Below are positions 46,550-58,900 of a stretch of 64,000 nucleotides of DNA, piece after piece. The position numbers and the translations under genes were made by a program. Under the pieces are notes generated by a model. That model was not told the DNA's origin and did not search any database. It saw only the letters and a program-made list of their open reading frames with translations. Every line of letters starts with the position of its first letter. Positions within the stretch are counted from its first letter, which is position 1. The DNA is from Dasyornis broadbenti (lineage: Eukaryota; Chordata; Aves; Passeriformes; Dasyornithidae), in contig VZRN01006638.1 in assembly GCA_013397935.1 (NCBI GenBank), forward strand, positions 585,426 through 649,425, in the 5' to 3' direction.

Positions 46550-48553
46550 ATTTCTGCCTGTTTTCATTTTTCATTTATTTCCATCTCTTTCACAACATTT
46601 TTTTTCCTTGTAAACCTTTACCTTAACAAAATTCTTCAACTCCCAGAGCAGTCAAGGTTTATTAGTTTTCCTCCATGTTCACTATTTGGGTGTATTATAA
46701 TGACATCCAAATCCTCCATCTTTTTGTCCCCTTAATTCTTTCAGGATTGCCTCCATATCTGGCTGTATACAGCACACAGAACACTGCAAATACCTTCCAG
46801 ATGGAGGACAGTAGATACTACAACTTCTTTAAGTTAAAAAACTCTCAGTCACGCTGTGGACAGAGTATAGTTTCTACATCCAAACCTTGGAGGCAGATGT
46901 TAACATTCTCTGGGTTTCTATGCCAAGATTTCTGTGTAAATGAAAGACTGATTATATTTTTTATGAATACAATACCTTTAGTAGCAAGAAGGTTCTGGAA
47001 GTGGGCTATGAAAGCTGGTTTTGTCAATAAAAGAAACTCTCTTCTTTTCAAAATGGAAGAATTAAATGCAAATTTTAATTAATGAAGAAAATGTTCACTC
47101 ACAAAATGCAGGAAGAGCCAGTCCAATCACCTGAAAACTAGAAATCAGTTTCTAAAGTGTAGTCAATTAAAAATTCTTTTAGGTTTTAGTGTGATAAATA
47201 TCTGATGCTGTCCTTAAGTGTGAAACCTGGTTTTGCAGGGAAGAGTTCCTGTAACCACGAAGTTTAAAACTATTCATGAGGATATGCAGAATCTTTAAGA
47301 TTTTATTAAGATCACAATCAAATACTGGTTTCAGAATATCATGAAAAAGGAATAATATGCCTGAGCTGAAGTTGGATCTCTTGAATATTTTTCCTGTCCT
47401 CTGTCCACCTCTTTTCTGATTCAGCTGAAATACGCAGGTCTGGTGTCATTCTGTCTTCCTTTGAGCTTCATAAATATAGCTAGAGGTGCCCCTTTTGCTC
47501 TGAGGATACGTGTCCTATGAATTTAAATCACAAACACTACAGGCAGAGTGTCCAAAAGCACGTTCACCTTGGGCCACTCCCATCCCACAGACGACTAATC
47601 ATCTGCCGAGGCTGAAATTGAATGGAAGTGATCCAGAACTTGAGGTTACCCAACGCAGAGATGCAAAGAATTAGCGAGAGCGATTGTGTTCCTTTTGTTG
47701 CATCAATTTGTTCCAAGGCAATTCCACCAGAGAAATCATGTTGGGACCTTTCTGGCTTTGCACTGCTCTGGAATCTGATTGGATGGTGGTGGATATCCAG
47801 CTCCTCAAGCTTTTTCAGTGTCTATTCTGTGTTTAGAGAGGTTGCCTCAGCTCTCCTTCATGGCAAGGCAAGACTCCTCTTATTTACAGCAGCAGTCAAG
47901 CTGATCTGATTGTTGAAATAAGAATAAATCTATCTATCTGTGCAAAACCTGCAGGGGAAGGGATTTGCTCTATTAATGACGATATTAATTATTTGCTATC
48001 CAGCACTGCAGAACCCTTGGTGCAACCAGAGTTGAAGTCACCTTGTTAAAATCCATTCTGTGGACACGCAGGGAGGCACGGTCTGGATTCTGAGGGATGC
48101 AGGATATAGAAGGCACATGCAAATGCAGACGTGGGGAGGTGGGAGAGTGAAAGAATGGAAAGAAGAGATGCAAAATATGGGAAAAGCACTCTTGGAGTAA
48201 TTGAACACCTGATGTTTGGCTTGCGTTTTGAGGGCAGTAGCTAGGGAAGGGCATGTGGCTGTGAGGGGCCAGCTAAGGCAAGCGAAGGAGCCAGTGAAGA
48301 GGCACAGATGAGAAGAGGAAATACAGATAAAAGAGAGCATTTTGGTGATGTTATGCAAGCAATTGAGTGGCAAGATGAGGGCTCTGCACAAACGTGCTTT
48401 GAAGAAGTTTGTGCAGTGAAGCTATTTGTGAGGAGAGAGTAGAATCTAATTTGTTTGAACTCTACCATCTGTGGTGTAATTGCCTTATTGCCAGTGGGAT
48501 TTATATGAGTAAATGAACACTAGAAAGAGGAAGAATACTAATAGTAGGGTTTA
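46550..48553. other. single-copy noncoding DNA
   Basis: The 135-codon plus frame at 46675-47082 has no domain or splice context. A minus-strand segment at 48042-48089 has a good acceptor but a weak GTGACT donor, and its phase 0/0 does not fit between candidate exons A and B. Confidence 0.35.
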
Positions 48554-48675
48554 ATTTTATATAGGACCATCTCTGTTCATCTGTGTAAAGAATATGGAAA
48601 TAAGTCAATTCAAATCTATTTTATATAGGGTTATCTCACTTCAGCTGTGAAAATTATATAGAAAATAGGTCAATT
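48554..48675. repeat. 64-base tandem duplication (two diverged units)
   Basis: ATTTTATATAGG begins units at 48554 and 48618. Both end in a GTCAATT (48604-48610 and 48669-48675), with similar spacing between. The units differ at many positions, so the duplication is not recent. Confidence 0.75.
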
Positions 48676-50249
48676 ACTACAAAACTTCTGCTAAGGAGGA
48701 ATAAATACACTATCATAAAAGGAATCTGATTGCTCTCTAATTGCAAAGAATAAAAAATCATGTCAATTCTAAAATACATCTTCAAGAGAAGAACAAAAAT
48801 AAAATTGGAAGCTGACATCTTTCTTCTACAAATAGTTTCCTGAAAACTGCTGGTTTGACAAGCTTCCAAACTGACATCTTCTATTTATACATAAACCCAT
48901 TGCAAGTTTTTTTCCCCAGCTGATATTTGGTAACAAGGCACTTAGCAGATGGTATGCCAAGTTGGATCACTTCTTTTGTGATACTGAACTGTGTTTTTTA
49001 AGCCCCTTTCCCATTGAAACTGGTCTATAGCAGCTACCACTGTGGTTACAGAGACATCCCTTCACCTTCACTAACCATGCCAACCAATATGTCAGGCAGA
49101 TGTTGATGAAAGACAAAGAGAGTTTCATGTTGTACAGAGAATTTGGCCATTTCACATAGATGGAGGCACTTGGAAGGTGTACATGACATATGACCTGTGC
49201 ATATGGTCAGATCAGTTCTGCTTTGAGGGCAGACTGATACCCTGACAAGCTTCACCCACAAGAAGAGGCCTAACAGTGTTCTCCCAAAGCTGGCCTTCGG
49301 CAAAGCAGCAGAGTAGACACTATAGAAATTACAGGTCTCCTTTTATGACAACCTTGCTGCTGTGATTAGGATTGATAAAAGGAGAACAAGAGGCTGGAAT
49401 ATAAAAAAACTTTATCAGCTGACTTGTATATTAGACAATGTCCTACTGCTTCAGCTTCAGCCCACTTCTTGCATTTGATCTGGGCACTAGAATGAGCTGA
49501 GATGGGTGTGCTGTCACCATGGTACACTGACAGACCTAGCAGGGTTTTGGAGCTGGCTCAAGGTCAGATGAATTTTCTGCTGGAGTTTGCGATGCAGTGG
49601 AAGTGAGGGATGGGAAGGGTTTGTGCCCTCCTAAGTGGACATGGAGACTGAGCATTGTGGCTTAGGCAGGCTTATATACTGAAAAATTGCTAATCTGCTC
49701 TCATTACCTTAAATAATTGATGATTAACATTCATTTGAATGTTCCGTTGCAATACAGCATTTCAAGGTTTTGTTTGTCTTGCTTCAGGCTCCTGATGAGA
49801 CACAGAGTGCTATGTGTCTGTGGCTGACACAGACAACAGAAAAGGAAAAGCAGAGACACAACGATGAGCTGCTTGTGGAAACCACAGGATAACAGTCCTA
49901 CTTCAATTTACTCTTGCTGTCCAATTTATTTCACAAGAGAATAAATGTTACAGTGTTTGCCCACAAGACTGGTAAATAAACAAGGCTTGATCCACTTGCT
50001 TTCCTGCAGGAGTCTTTAGCTGTTCACATAGAGCCAGCAGAGCCCACGGGAGACAAGCACTTCTCTGCAACAGGTATGGGAGACCAGGAACACCCTAGGG
50101 CAGCTCAAATGCCTTTAAATTCTTCCTGATATCTCTGGTGTCAGTGAAGTTTCTTACATACAGTTTCTTAATGTACTAATATTATTGTGATCAAATCACA
50201 TTTTTTCAGAGTTCCGTTCCTGCAATATCCAAGTCCTGGCATATTATAT
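48676..50249. other. single-copy noncoding DNA
   Basis: Unique sequence with short frames only. No repeat family is seen. Confidence 0.4.
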
Positions 50250-50540
50250 GACTCTTTTAAAGCCAAACTCACTGCCATTAAGTCAAATTATAAATTGAGA
50301 TCCTAATTGGCTCAAGTTCCTCCAAGAAAGGTTAATTCAAACTGACTGGCAATCATTAATATTCAGTTCTTACTGTTGCATTAGCAGGACCTGGTCATAA
50401 ATCTATCTTAATCAGAGTCTTCCTGGAAAATGGACAATGGGCTCTGATGACTAATATTCCAGCTGAAATTTCATGGGAGACTTTGCTAACTATTTAGGGA
50501 ATTAAGTTTTGTCACAGTCCTGCACTGAATACTCATCTAC
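50250..50540. promoter_or_regulatory. possible conserved noncoding element
   Basis: Repeat-free block with ATAAATTGAGATCCTAATTG, GGCAATCATTAATATTCAG and AATCAGAGTCTTCC. There is no open frame. It is among the most enhancer-like stretches in the window by texture. Confidence 0.28.
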
Positions 50541-50552
50541 GCATGTTGCCAT

Positions 50553-50570
50553 AAAAAAAAAAAAAAAAAA
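50553..50570. repeat. A homopolymer, 18 bases
   Basis: Uninterrupted A run. Confidence 0.9.
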
Positions 50571-51267
50571 GGAATAATAAATTAAAAAAGAGAAGAACAT
50601 CTAAGGAAACAATGGCTTCATTACATCATGCTTGGAGCAAAATATTGTTTCTGAGGGTTTTTATGTGGGCACAACTTCTGTGATGAAGGAAGTTTTTTCC
50701 AGAAAGCCAACTGTGCCCAGTGCAAACATAAAGGTTGGGTGTAACCCAAAAAGTATCAGAAAACTGACAATTCCCACTGATACTTGTCATTTATCTCGCA
50801 GCAGATAAACACAATAGGATTTTCTGACTGGGGAATAGTCTGGCATATTGTTCAGCCCACATGTCCAAGTGTATAGGACTGGTGTCTCAACAGTTCTTAA
50901 TTTTCTGGTTTCTGCTAAATGCTGTGTTTGGGGGGAAAAAAATAACAGTTTCTCCATAGTCTTAATTCTGGTGCTTAGCCCTGATGCAAATAGATATAGA
51001 AAGCCTTTTGTTACCATGAATGTTGACTCATTTGGGTAGAAATCTCTTGACACAATTAAAGTAATTACTCTTAGCCTGACTGAATGTTGAAAAGACTTCA
51101 GAATGAGCCTTGGTGTGGGACACAACTGCCTGTTTCTGTCCAGATACATCTCACATCAGGACAACTCCCATTTGTGTGTCTTCCCACTTTGTGAGGTCAT
51201 TGAATCAGAACTAGAAATAATCTCAGTCCCTGAATCCTCTTAAATTTCAGTATTGCTCATTACAATT
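50571..51267. other. single-copy noncoding DNA
   Basis: The minus frame at 50787-51149 (120 codons) and the plus frame at 50848-51039 overlap and have no splice or domain support. Confidence 0.4.

Positions 51268-51891
<624 letters not shown>

Positions 51892-51916
<25 letters not shown>
51892..51916. repeat. poly(T) tract, 25 bases
   Basis: Uninterrupted T run. An undetermined base N lies 27 bases beyond, at 51943. Confidence 0.93.
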
Positions 51917-51942
51917 GTTTATGAAAATACCTACTCTTCAGA

Positions 51943-51943
51943 N
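51943..51943. other. undetermined base (N)
   Basis: The only ambiguous base in the window, next to the poly(T). It suggests a consensus problem at this homopolymer. Confidence 0.99.
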
Positions 51944-52889
51944 TCATGAAATACCTCACTATCAGTAGAATAAAAAGGTCCAGTTCTTGATTATATGCTA
52001 CAGAGTGGATTTCAGAAGCAAAATACTATTTTTGCCCACAGTAGATGTTTGTATCTTCGTGTTGAACACCACTGTTGGCTGTTTTGTTACAAATTTGAGG
52101 GGAAAATGGTAATTATATCATCTGAAATGGCTGACAGACATCAGATGTGATGTCTCTGTATTTGCTACAGAGAAGTTTTTTGTTTATTGCACGGTCGAGA
52201 AACCTCTTTTATGGTGGACATGTCAACCAGGATCTGGAAAACCTTGTTTAATCACTCAACTATTCCAAGCTGTGACAACTGGAGCAAATTATTTACGTGG
52301 GAATTCACCCCCACCTCATTTTAGCATCTACCTGAGGGCCTGTGATGGAAGACGATATACTGTATCACCTCTCTAGGCAACAGTGAGAGACAGAGAGGAT
52401 GCAGGAGGAACCTGAACCCAAATAAGATTTGATTTTGGGATGTACCTGCACCTCTCTGTTGCCCGCTCTGCTCTCCACTTACAAAGAGCAAATCTAGCCC
52501 TTTATATATTGGTTTTCCATATGCAGAAGGAAAATATTTCCATTTTTCTTGTGTTCTGTTATTATAGGCTGTTTCCCCAGGTTTTTGTAAGTCAATACGC
52601 CTGTCTCTGAATTTAGGCAGCAATTTGCCTTATGGAAATACCTGAAAACAAGAGAAAGGCATGTTCGTGTGAGTGGCATTAACCTCTAAGTCATGCCTTT
52701 AGAATTACTAATAGAAGTCTCAAAAATATTCAGTTGGAACCACTGACTGCCTAAGGCAAATCTAACACTCTCCATTCTTTTTAGTCTGAAAAACCAACCC
52801 TTTGCATTTATTTACACATCCATGTTAAACTGATTGCCCTTCCTCTGTGCAGCTCAGGAATTATATTCATCATCTGATCCTGATAGTAG
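51944..52889. other. single-copy noncoding DNA
   Basis: A minus-strand acceptor with a long pyrimidine tract precedes 41 bases ending in CAG|GTAGAT (about 52329-52369). The segment is open in two frames, but the phases do not fit between candidate exons A and B. Confidence 0.35.
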
Positions 52890-53110
52890 ATCCGTGTGCT
52901 GCCAGCAATGACATCGGTTACTTCAGTGCTTCTATTAATGATAAATTTAGCCAGCTAAAAGGATGAGGTATGTGCCTTCAGGTTGATGCTAAATTGAAAT
53001 TACCACTTAGCCTGCGATGAATTGCCCACGTTTTTATTAATAGGCTAAATTCCAGATCTGACCTTTCCAAAACTGCTGAATTACTAAATCCTGGGACAGA
53101 CATCAGAGTC
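52890..53110. promoter_or_regulatory. possible conserved noncoding element
   Basis: Repeat-free block with CTATTAATGATAAATTTAGC and TTTTTATTAATAGGCTAAAT. It is called by texture only. Confidence 0.25.
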
Positions 53111-53283
53111 CCCCTTACAAGGAGAAGTGTATTATGCAAACATGGAAGGTCACCTAGAGAAGAGCCCAGCCCTGGGTACCAGGTAACCCTTACACACAGG
53201 TGTTAGCCAAGGCGCAGTGTTGACCCATAGCTGTGCTTTACAGCTGCAGGATAATGCTGCTTCACTTCCCCACCCTTCTGGAG
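53111..53283. other. short single-copy spacer
   Basis: No gene or repeat is seen. Confidence 0.4.
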
Positions 53284-53426
53284 GTGTTATGTGTGGTCCT
53301 GCATTGTCTTTTCTAGCTTCATCACCTAAATTAGCACTGCTGTCCCTTCCTAGGACCCCCAGCTGTAAACTGTGCACTGTTACACTCAGAACACAGGGAC
53401 TCTGCTAAATGGTGCTGCACTGTGAG
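53284..53426 (+). repeat. diverged duplicate, copy 1
   Basis: Shares the order GTGTTATGTGTGG, CTGCATTGTCTTTTCTAG, CTTCATCAC, TTAGCACT, GCACTGTTACACTCAGAACA, and GCTGCACT..GAG with the segment at 54351-54510, about 1067 bases away in the same orientation. No known repeat family is recognised. Confidence 0.8.
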
Positions 53427-53566
53427 TGTTTCCTCAGTCAGGTCAGAGGTCTTTGCCTGCTGCTGTTGAAGACTCAATTCAGAAAGGAATATTCCGGCCC
53501 CCAGAAAACAAACTACAGCACTTGTTTTGTCCATGTTTACATATTTTGTGGAACTCACACAAGCAC

Positions 53567-53785
53567 AAAATGGTTGATGTTGGAAGACATCAGCCTCTGG
53601 AGGTCACCTGATCCAGGCCCTGCTCCGTGCATGGTCAGCTCCAAACATTTATTCGGGCTGTGTTCAGGGAGTGGTTTTTGTGTCTCCAAGGATGGAGACT
53701 CCACAGGCTCTCTGGGTAACCTCGATTACCCTCACAGTAAAAGTTTTTTCCTTACATTTCAGTGAAAAATGGGTGATTTTTAATA
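53567..53785 (-). mobile_element. CR1 LINE 3' fragment, older subfamily
   Basis: Antisense CR1: AAATGGTTGATGTTGGAAGA, CTCTGGAGGTCACCTGATCC, TCCAAGGATGGAGACTCCAC, GCTCTCTGGGTAACCTCGAT and CACAGTAAAAGTTTTTTCCT. The wording is that of the 'old' CR1 families seen across birds and reptiles. The frame 53409-53765 (plus) partly reads it and is not a gene. Confidence 0.9.
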
Positions 53786-53929
53786 TTTCTATGTAAAAGA
53801 AGGCATTCTAAACACAGCTTCCCATGCTGGTGCTTCCCTGCAGAGATGCTGCTTCCAAGGGCTGAATATTTCCTTACGCAATAAATAAAAGACAAAGACA
53901 GAATAAGAAATGGTCAATGAATTAACAGA

Positions 53930-54180
53930 TTATTAACCACTGTCATTAACTAATTGAGGCTGGTATGCCCTGGATGACTGCTGTATTCAATTAAAAAGAG
54001 CTGCATTTTGCTCTGGTTCTGATATGCTCTGAAATTAAGGTGCTGTAAATGACAAAGCAACACAGCTGGGTGGATTCTCTGATAAAAATAAATATTCACA
54101 TCCCCCCTGATATCTTGCACTCATCCAGTTTCAGCCACAAGTGAAGATTTCTGGAAATAAACAAGTATTGGATGATTACT
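53930..54180. promoter_or_regulatory. possible conserved noncoding element
   Basis: Repeat-free block with AACCACTGTCATTAACTAAT, TTCAATTAAAAAGAGCTGC and GATAAAAATAAATATTC. It lies between the two duplicate copies. It is called by texture only. Confidence 0.25.
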
Positions 54181-54350
54181 TGCAATATTTGCTAAGTCTT
54201 AAGGAAACTGCAATGTGCTCATGGTGAAACTGAAAAAGCAAGTGAAGGTAAATGCTTGTAATCCTGCTGGTGTGGGCTCAAAAAAAAAACTGTTTCCTAA
54301 AGAGGGGTGAAAGTCCCAAGAAAAATAAAAACTTTATTGTCCTTGGCATA

Positions 54351-54510
54351 GTGTAATATGTGGTTCTGCATTGTCTTTTCTAGTTTCATCACGTAAGTTA
54401 GCACTACTTCCTATTTCTAGAATCTCGCACTGTAGGCTCTGCACTGTTACACTCAGAACACAGGAATACCCATCCTGGCTGGTCTCTGCTCAATGATGCT
54501 GCACTATGAG
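54351..54510 (+). repeat. diverged duplicate, copy 2
   Basis: Second copy of the segment at 53284-53426. It is slightly longer because of an insertion after ACACAGGAATAC. The phrase GAGACTGACCAACACAGC at its edge (54508-54525) is repeated exactly at 55476-55493, so related sequence may extend further. Confidence 0.8.
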
Positions 54511-55899
54511 ACTGACCAACACAGCAGAAAAGCAACGAATAGACAAGGCTCAATTTTCATGCTTTACTTAACCAAAAATGGAGGAATGTTTGTTAAATAA
54601 ATTAACAATTTGTGTTGTGAGTTGGAGTAAAAAATATGGCTGTAATAAATAGGGAAAGTCTGCGGTGTCCAGCTGTAGCTAAACACACTGGGCTGAGTTG
54701 GTTGCATGATGTAGAGCAATCGCTTCAGGCCTTGTTATGTGAAAGTTTTAGGTAAAATATATTAAAATTATCTGAGAAGCTTCTTCTGGGCAACAAAGTA
54801 CAGTTGCATTTCTGAGTGCTGTGGTGTTAGCTGCAGAATACAAGGTACCAAGGCAAAAGGAAGAAAAGATGAGCTGGGAAAAGTGTCAGGTGAAGGAGGG
54901 AGTCTGGCGAGGAAGGAGTGACGAGCTGCAGCATGATGCACTGTCAGGTGCAGCACCAAGGATGCTCTTCAGCCCAGTGTGAGAAGGACCAGGGACCTGA
55001 CAGCATCCAGGGGTCAGCAGAGTCCTGGGGCATCTGGGCTGGGGAACCTCCAGCTGCCTACACAGGGTCTCCATCTGGAAACGATGGAATATGTTATCAT
55101 ATTGTTGTATGGAAAGGAAAGGCTAGCTGGTTAGTTTGTCATTTTTATTTCTTCTTCTTCATTTTCTCTCTTCCCTCAGGATGATACTGTACTTTTAAGT
55201 GTCTGAAGAAAGGAAATATCACTCACTGTCTGTGCAGAGACTGGGTTTTCCACATTTTTAAGTGCAGGCTCAGGGTAGTGTTTATTATGCACCCCTAGAA
55301 ACTGAACCCAGCCCTGACTGCTGCCCTCAGTGCTTAGCAGAGTGGTTATATCCCACCAAAGAATGATTCCTCAGGAATCAGTCTTCCAAATTTACATGTC
55401 AATCAGGGAGAGAGCTGGAAGACCCAGTTTACCAATAAAGCTGGTTTTTTTTCTTGTTGCCAGAACACGTGAAGCGAGACTGACCAACACAGCTCATTAA
55501 ATCATATGCAGTCCAAAATAAATTTTTCTAAACCAGACAATTTTTACCAAAAATCACAATTTTCCTTTCAACATCTATCTCCAGAAGCCTTCAGAAAAGT
55601 GAAAGCAAGCATCAAAAAGCAAAAGTAAAAGTTTTGCTTTGTACAACTTGATGCCAAGTCAGTACTTCAGCAAGCAAGGCAGGATAAGATTGATTATTTC
55701 CATTTCACTGCACTCGGCTGACATCACTGGGGGTGCAATGCCAAACAATCCCAAGTTACATTTTCATCAGCAATTCACTATGATTCATTGGTCGCTGCCG
55801 TTAGACACTGTGTTTTGTTCCTCAGATTTATTTTAGAAAAGATGATGCTAATTCTGGCTGGATAAGGACTCGCTGAATAAAACTGGATTTTGCCTTTAC
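54511..55899. other. single-copy noncoding DNA with a repeated 18-base word
   Basis: Contains the second GAGACTGACCAACACAGC at 55476-55493. A strong acceptor (CTCTCTTCCCTCAG, to about 55180) is followed by eight codons and TGA, too little to call an exon. An AATAAA lies at about 55433. Confidence 0.35.
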
Positions 55900-55981
55900 C
55901 TGTAGCCATGATTCTGGCTGTGCTTTCAATACGTGAAACCAGCTCATGGTGAGCATCTAGGAAAGTGCTGCTGAGCTCAGT
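55900..55981 (-). CDS. candidate internal coding exon A
   Basis: On the minus strand the acceptor tract CTGCTTCCATCCTGCTTGCAG leads into 82 bases and a donor CTACAG|GTAAAG. One frame is open (the others stop). It enters in phase 0 and leaves in phase 1. The peptide includes FLDAHHELVSRIESTARIMA and is preceded by TELSST. This looks like an amphipathic helical stretch, but I do not recognise a family. Its exit phase matches entry into candidate exon B (43660-43781). If joined directly, the junction codon would be GAT. The distance of about 12 kb is normal for an intron in a bird gene desert. The frame also runs on beyond the donor for about 40 codons, which may be chance. Confidence 0.35.
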
Positions 55982-58900
55982 CTGCAAGCAGGATGGAAGC
56001 AGACTGAAGAAACTGGGACCATCCCAGTTTTTCACACCCTCATCTGTCCGGGCTTGGATTTGTAAAAGCTAAAATCAGTTGAGAATTCACATGATGTCTG
56101 TGAATTCTGTATTTTCTGTCCAAAGTGCTCACCCTGAATGTCCAATGTGCTGCAGTCCCATCACTGTAAGCAGCCCCTTTCCCTAAGTTCTTCATGTCCC
56201 ACTGTCACATTTCCTCTCCTTCCATAGCTCCCAGACTCGTTTTGGTATCAGGCATGGCTGCAGCTCTAGATGCAGTGTTGGGTTGCTCAGGTATCTCCAA
56301 CCCTTCAGCCTTTCCCTGTTATTTTTCCTCGCTGCTCTCCCTTGCAGACACCCCCACATCACCCTGTTGATGAAATCTCCCTTTGGCGTTACCTGAGGCC
56401 CCACAGCTCCTCCTGCCTCATCGCTGCCCTTACACTCCTGGGTTATGCCCTGCATGAACAGGCAGTGCAGGCCAACAGCAGCAGATCCATCGAGCGACGC
56501 TGTTGGTGCTGAGGATGCAACAACCTCCATGTTTCAGAGCGTTTTGCTTTGGTCTAGGTCCAGCCTGATCTGAGGGGCTGCAAGAGGTTGGAGCATGTTA
56601 GCAGTATCTTGGAATTGCATTTTCTTGTTCAGTTTCAGACATAAATAACCCCACTTGGCCTCTCTCACTCCTCTTTTCAGCGCAGGACAACCAAGATGCT
56701 GGGGTAGATGCTTCCCCAGACACCATCCCAATATTCCTTTCTGAGAGACAAATCAAGACTGAAACAAAGCCTTGTTCCTCTATGCAAACACTGCAGTATT
56801 TGTGCTATTTTTTAACTGGAAGGAAGCAAAATTTGTCAGTTTATTCCTCAGTAAGGAGAGACCTGAGTGTGCTGTGCAGAAGCTGTATTTGCTGTTGAAA
56901 GCCCTGTATTTGTCATAAGGCTCTTATTCTCATTAAGGTAGGAGCTGCAGCTTATTGGAAAAGGCTCTTGATGCAAACACTCCAGACAGGGCTGTCCCCA
57001 GATCAAATGATATTTGTCATGAGGACAGTTGTGCAAAGATTCACAGTGAGGAAAAAAAATGCATCAGAAGATAGACTACAAGGTCTCCTTTCAAGGGCAA
57101 ATAATTAGGCAGAATTGTGCTGTTTGGATTTATGCAAGAATCATTCTCTAGTCTCTATTCTTATTACAAACCAGAGCTCTTCTGGGGGAGAAAAGGGAAT
57201 TTAATAAGCAGTTTCTGCAGTTCCTGCCACAGGAAGGAAACTTTGGCATAGGAAAGCGTATACTGTTCTTTCCATAATTTCATATCATGTGCAAATTTTA
57301 CTGACAAATATGGTTCTGTGCTGAGTGAGAAACGGATACCCCTGGTTGTGTTGCAAAATGTTAACATTTTATTTCTGTCATGAGATGCTGTATTAGGAGA
57401 AAGAGGAACACCTCAGGCAGACAGGCAGAACAATGCTGCTCATCAATAAGTAAGTGAAACACAAGGAAGTGGGATAGTGTCCCTGAAGCCCAATTTCGTG
57501 GGCTGTGCTCCTCGTCCTGGCAATGCCCCCTGAACTGGAGGCCTTCTCATAACCTATGAGCAGGAGACAACAACCGTACACAGAATTTGGACAGGTCATT
57601 ATCATCAGTGGTGGGGACATCTCAAGATGGGATTTATCTTATCCAAAGAGTCAAGGGGCTCATCCCCAGGCACAGCAGTTTTGCCCTGCAGGCCCCAGAA
57701 GAGGGTGCAGGTCCCATTTGGAGCAGCTGCCGCACGTTCAGGGGGGTGAGGTTAGGACAGATTCCCCCCACTTCCAGAGACAAGGGGGATGTAGGCACTG
57801 CACAAAACCATAAGAATCATCCAGCACTTGTCTTTGGCACGAATTTGTGAAGCCTCTTTCTCTGTTTGTTTGTTTGATGAGGCTCATTAGGGGCTAGTTG
57901 AAGGCTGCCAGCTCAGACTGCTGAGCAGGCTCTCAGCTGCACTGAAGAGGCTCCATTCCAGCCAGCGTTCCACGCGCACACCGAGGCCGGATGTTTGCTT
58001 CCTTTCATGATGGTTTTCTTTGTCTACTTGATTGTGGACTTGATTTTCACAAGTGCTGTAAAAAAACCCAACATTCTTAGTCTCAGCTGGATTCTTGCAG
58101 CTGTGGGGAGAGGAGGAGGCAGGGAAGCAAAGACTCCATGTTTTCAAGAGCCAAAAGCTCCAACTCCATAATTTGTGCTGATTGCTGTCTGACACTTAAG
58201 GAAGGAGTTAATTAAGGTTCCAAGTCCATTCTCTTCCTCCTACCGTGCTGAACAGCTATTTTTATTTGTGGTCTACCTGTTTAGTGTCCCATTTGTGCTT
58301 GTAATGAAGGCACACGTCATTGTCTTTCGCAATGGGAAGCCAAGGACCCTTTCTCTTGATATTCAGAAATAAAGAGGTTTAGCTTTAGGGCTGTAATGTC
58401 AAGTGTTTGAAAGGCAAGGAATATATGGATCCCAGTTATCCAGTCTCCTTTAGAGGCAGTAGCTACATCCACATACACACAGTGTTCCAAACAAGAGGGA
58501 AAATTTACATGGACATTGAGGTACCTTCACTCCTCACAGCAGCTTCCTGGGAAGCAAAAGGATGCCAAAATTTGACACCAGCTTTGAATTACAGAGGACA
58601 TATATTCTCTGATGCGAAGTTATAACCCTTTCTCTTCAGCCTCCTTCTCCTTTCTCTCCTGCAGCCTCTCCACCATCTTCTGTAGAGCTTCTGACTTCTG
58701 GCCGATTCTCCAGCCCTTTTTCTATTTCCATTCATCTTTCCTTCTTCCAGGCCTTCATCTGTCCTGTCCCACCCTTTACTTTGCTATTGCTTTGCATCTC
58801 ATTCCCAGTTTCCATTTCCCCATTCTGTGCTGGATCCAGGCTGCCTTCTCCATTCTCTTCTCTGTCAGGCTGCCAGCTGCAGGAAACACTAAAAGTGCAG

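Noticed and set aside
46675..47082. 135-codon plus-strand frame
   Set aside because: No recognisable domain or splice sites; this length is expected occasionally by chance in 64 kb.
48042..48089. 48-base minus-strand exon-like segment
   Set aside because: Good acceptor, but the GTGACT donor is weak and phase 0/0 does not fit between the phase 1 ends of candidate exons A and B.
52329..52369. 41-base minus-strand exon-like segment
   Set aside because: Excellent pyrimidine tract, but it is short, open in two frames and in the wrong phase for exons A and B.
55181..55205. Strong plus-strand acceptor followed by eight codons and a stop
   Set aside because: Too short to support a terminal exon without transcripts.
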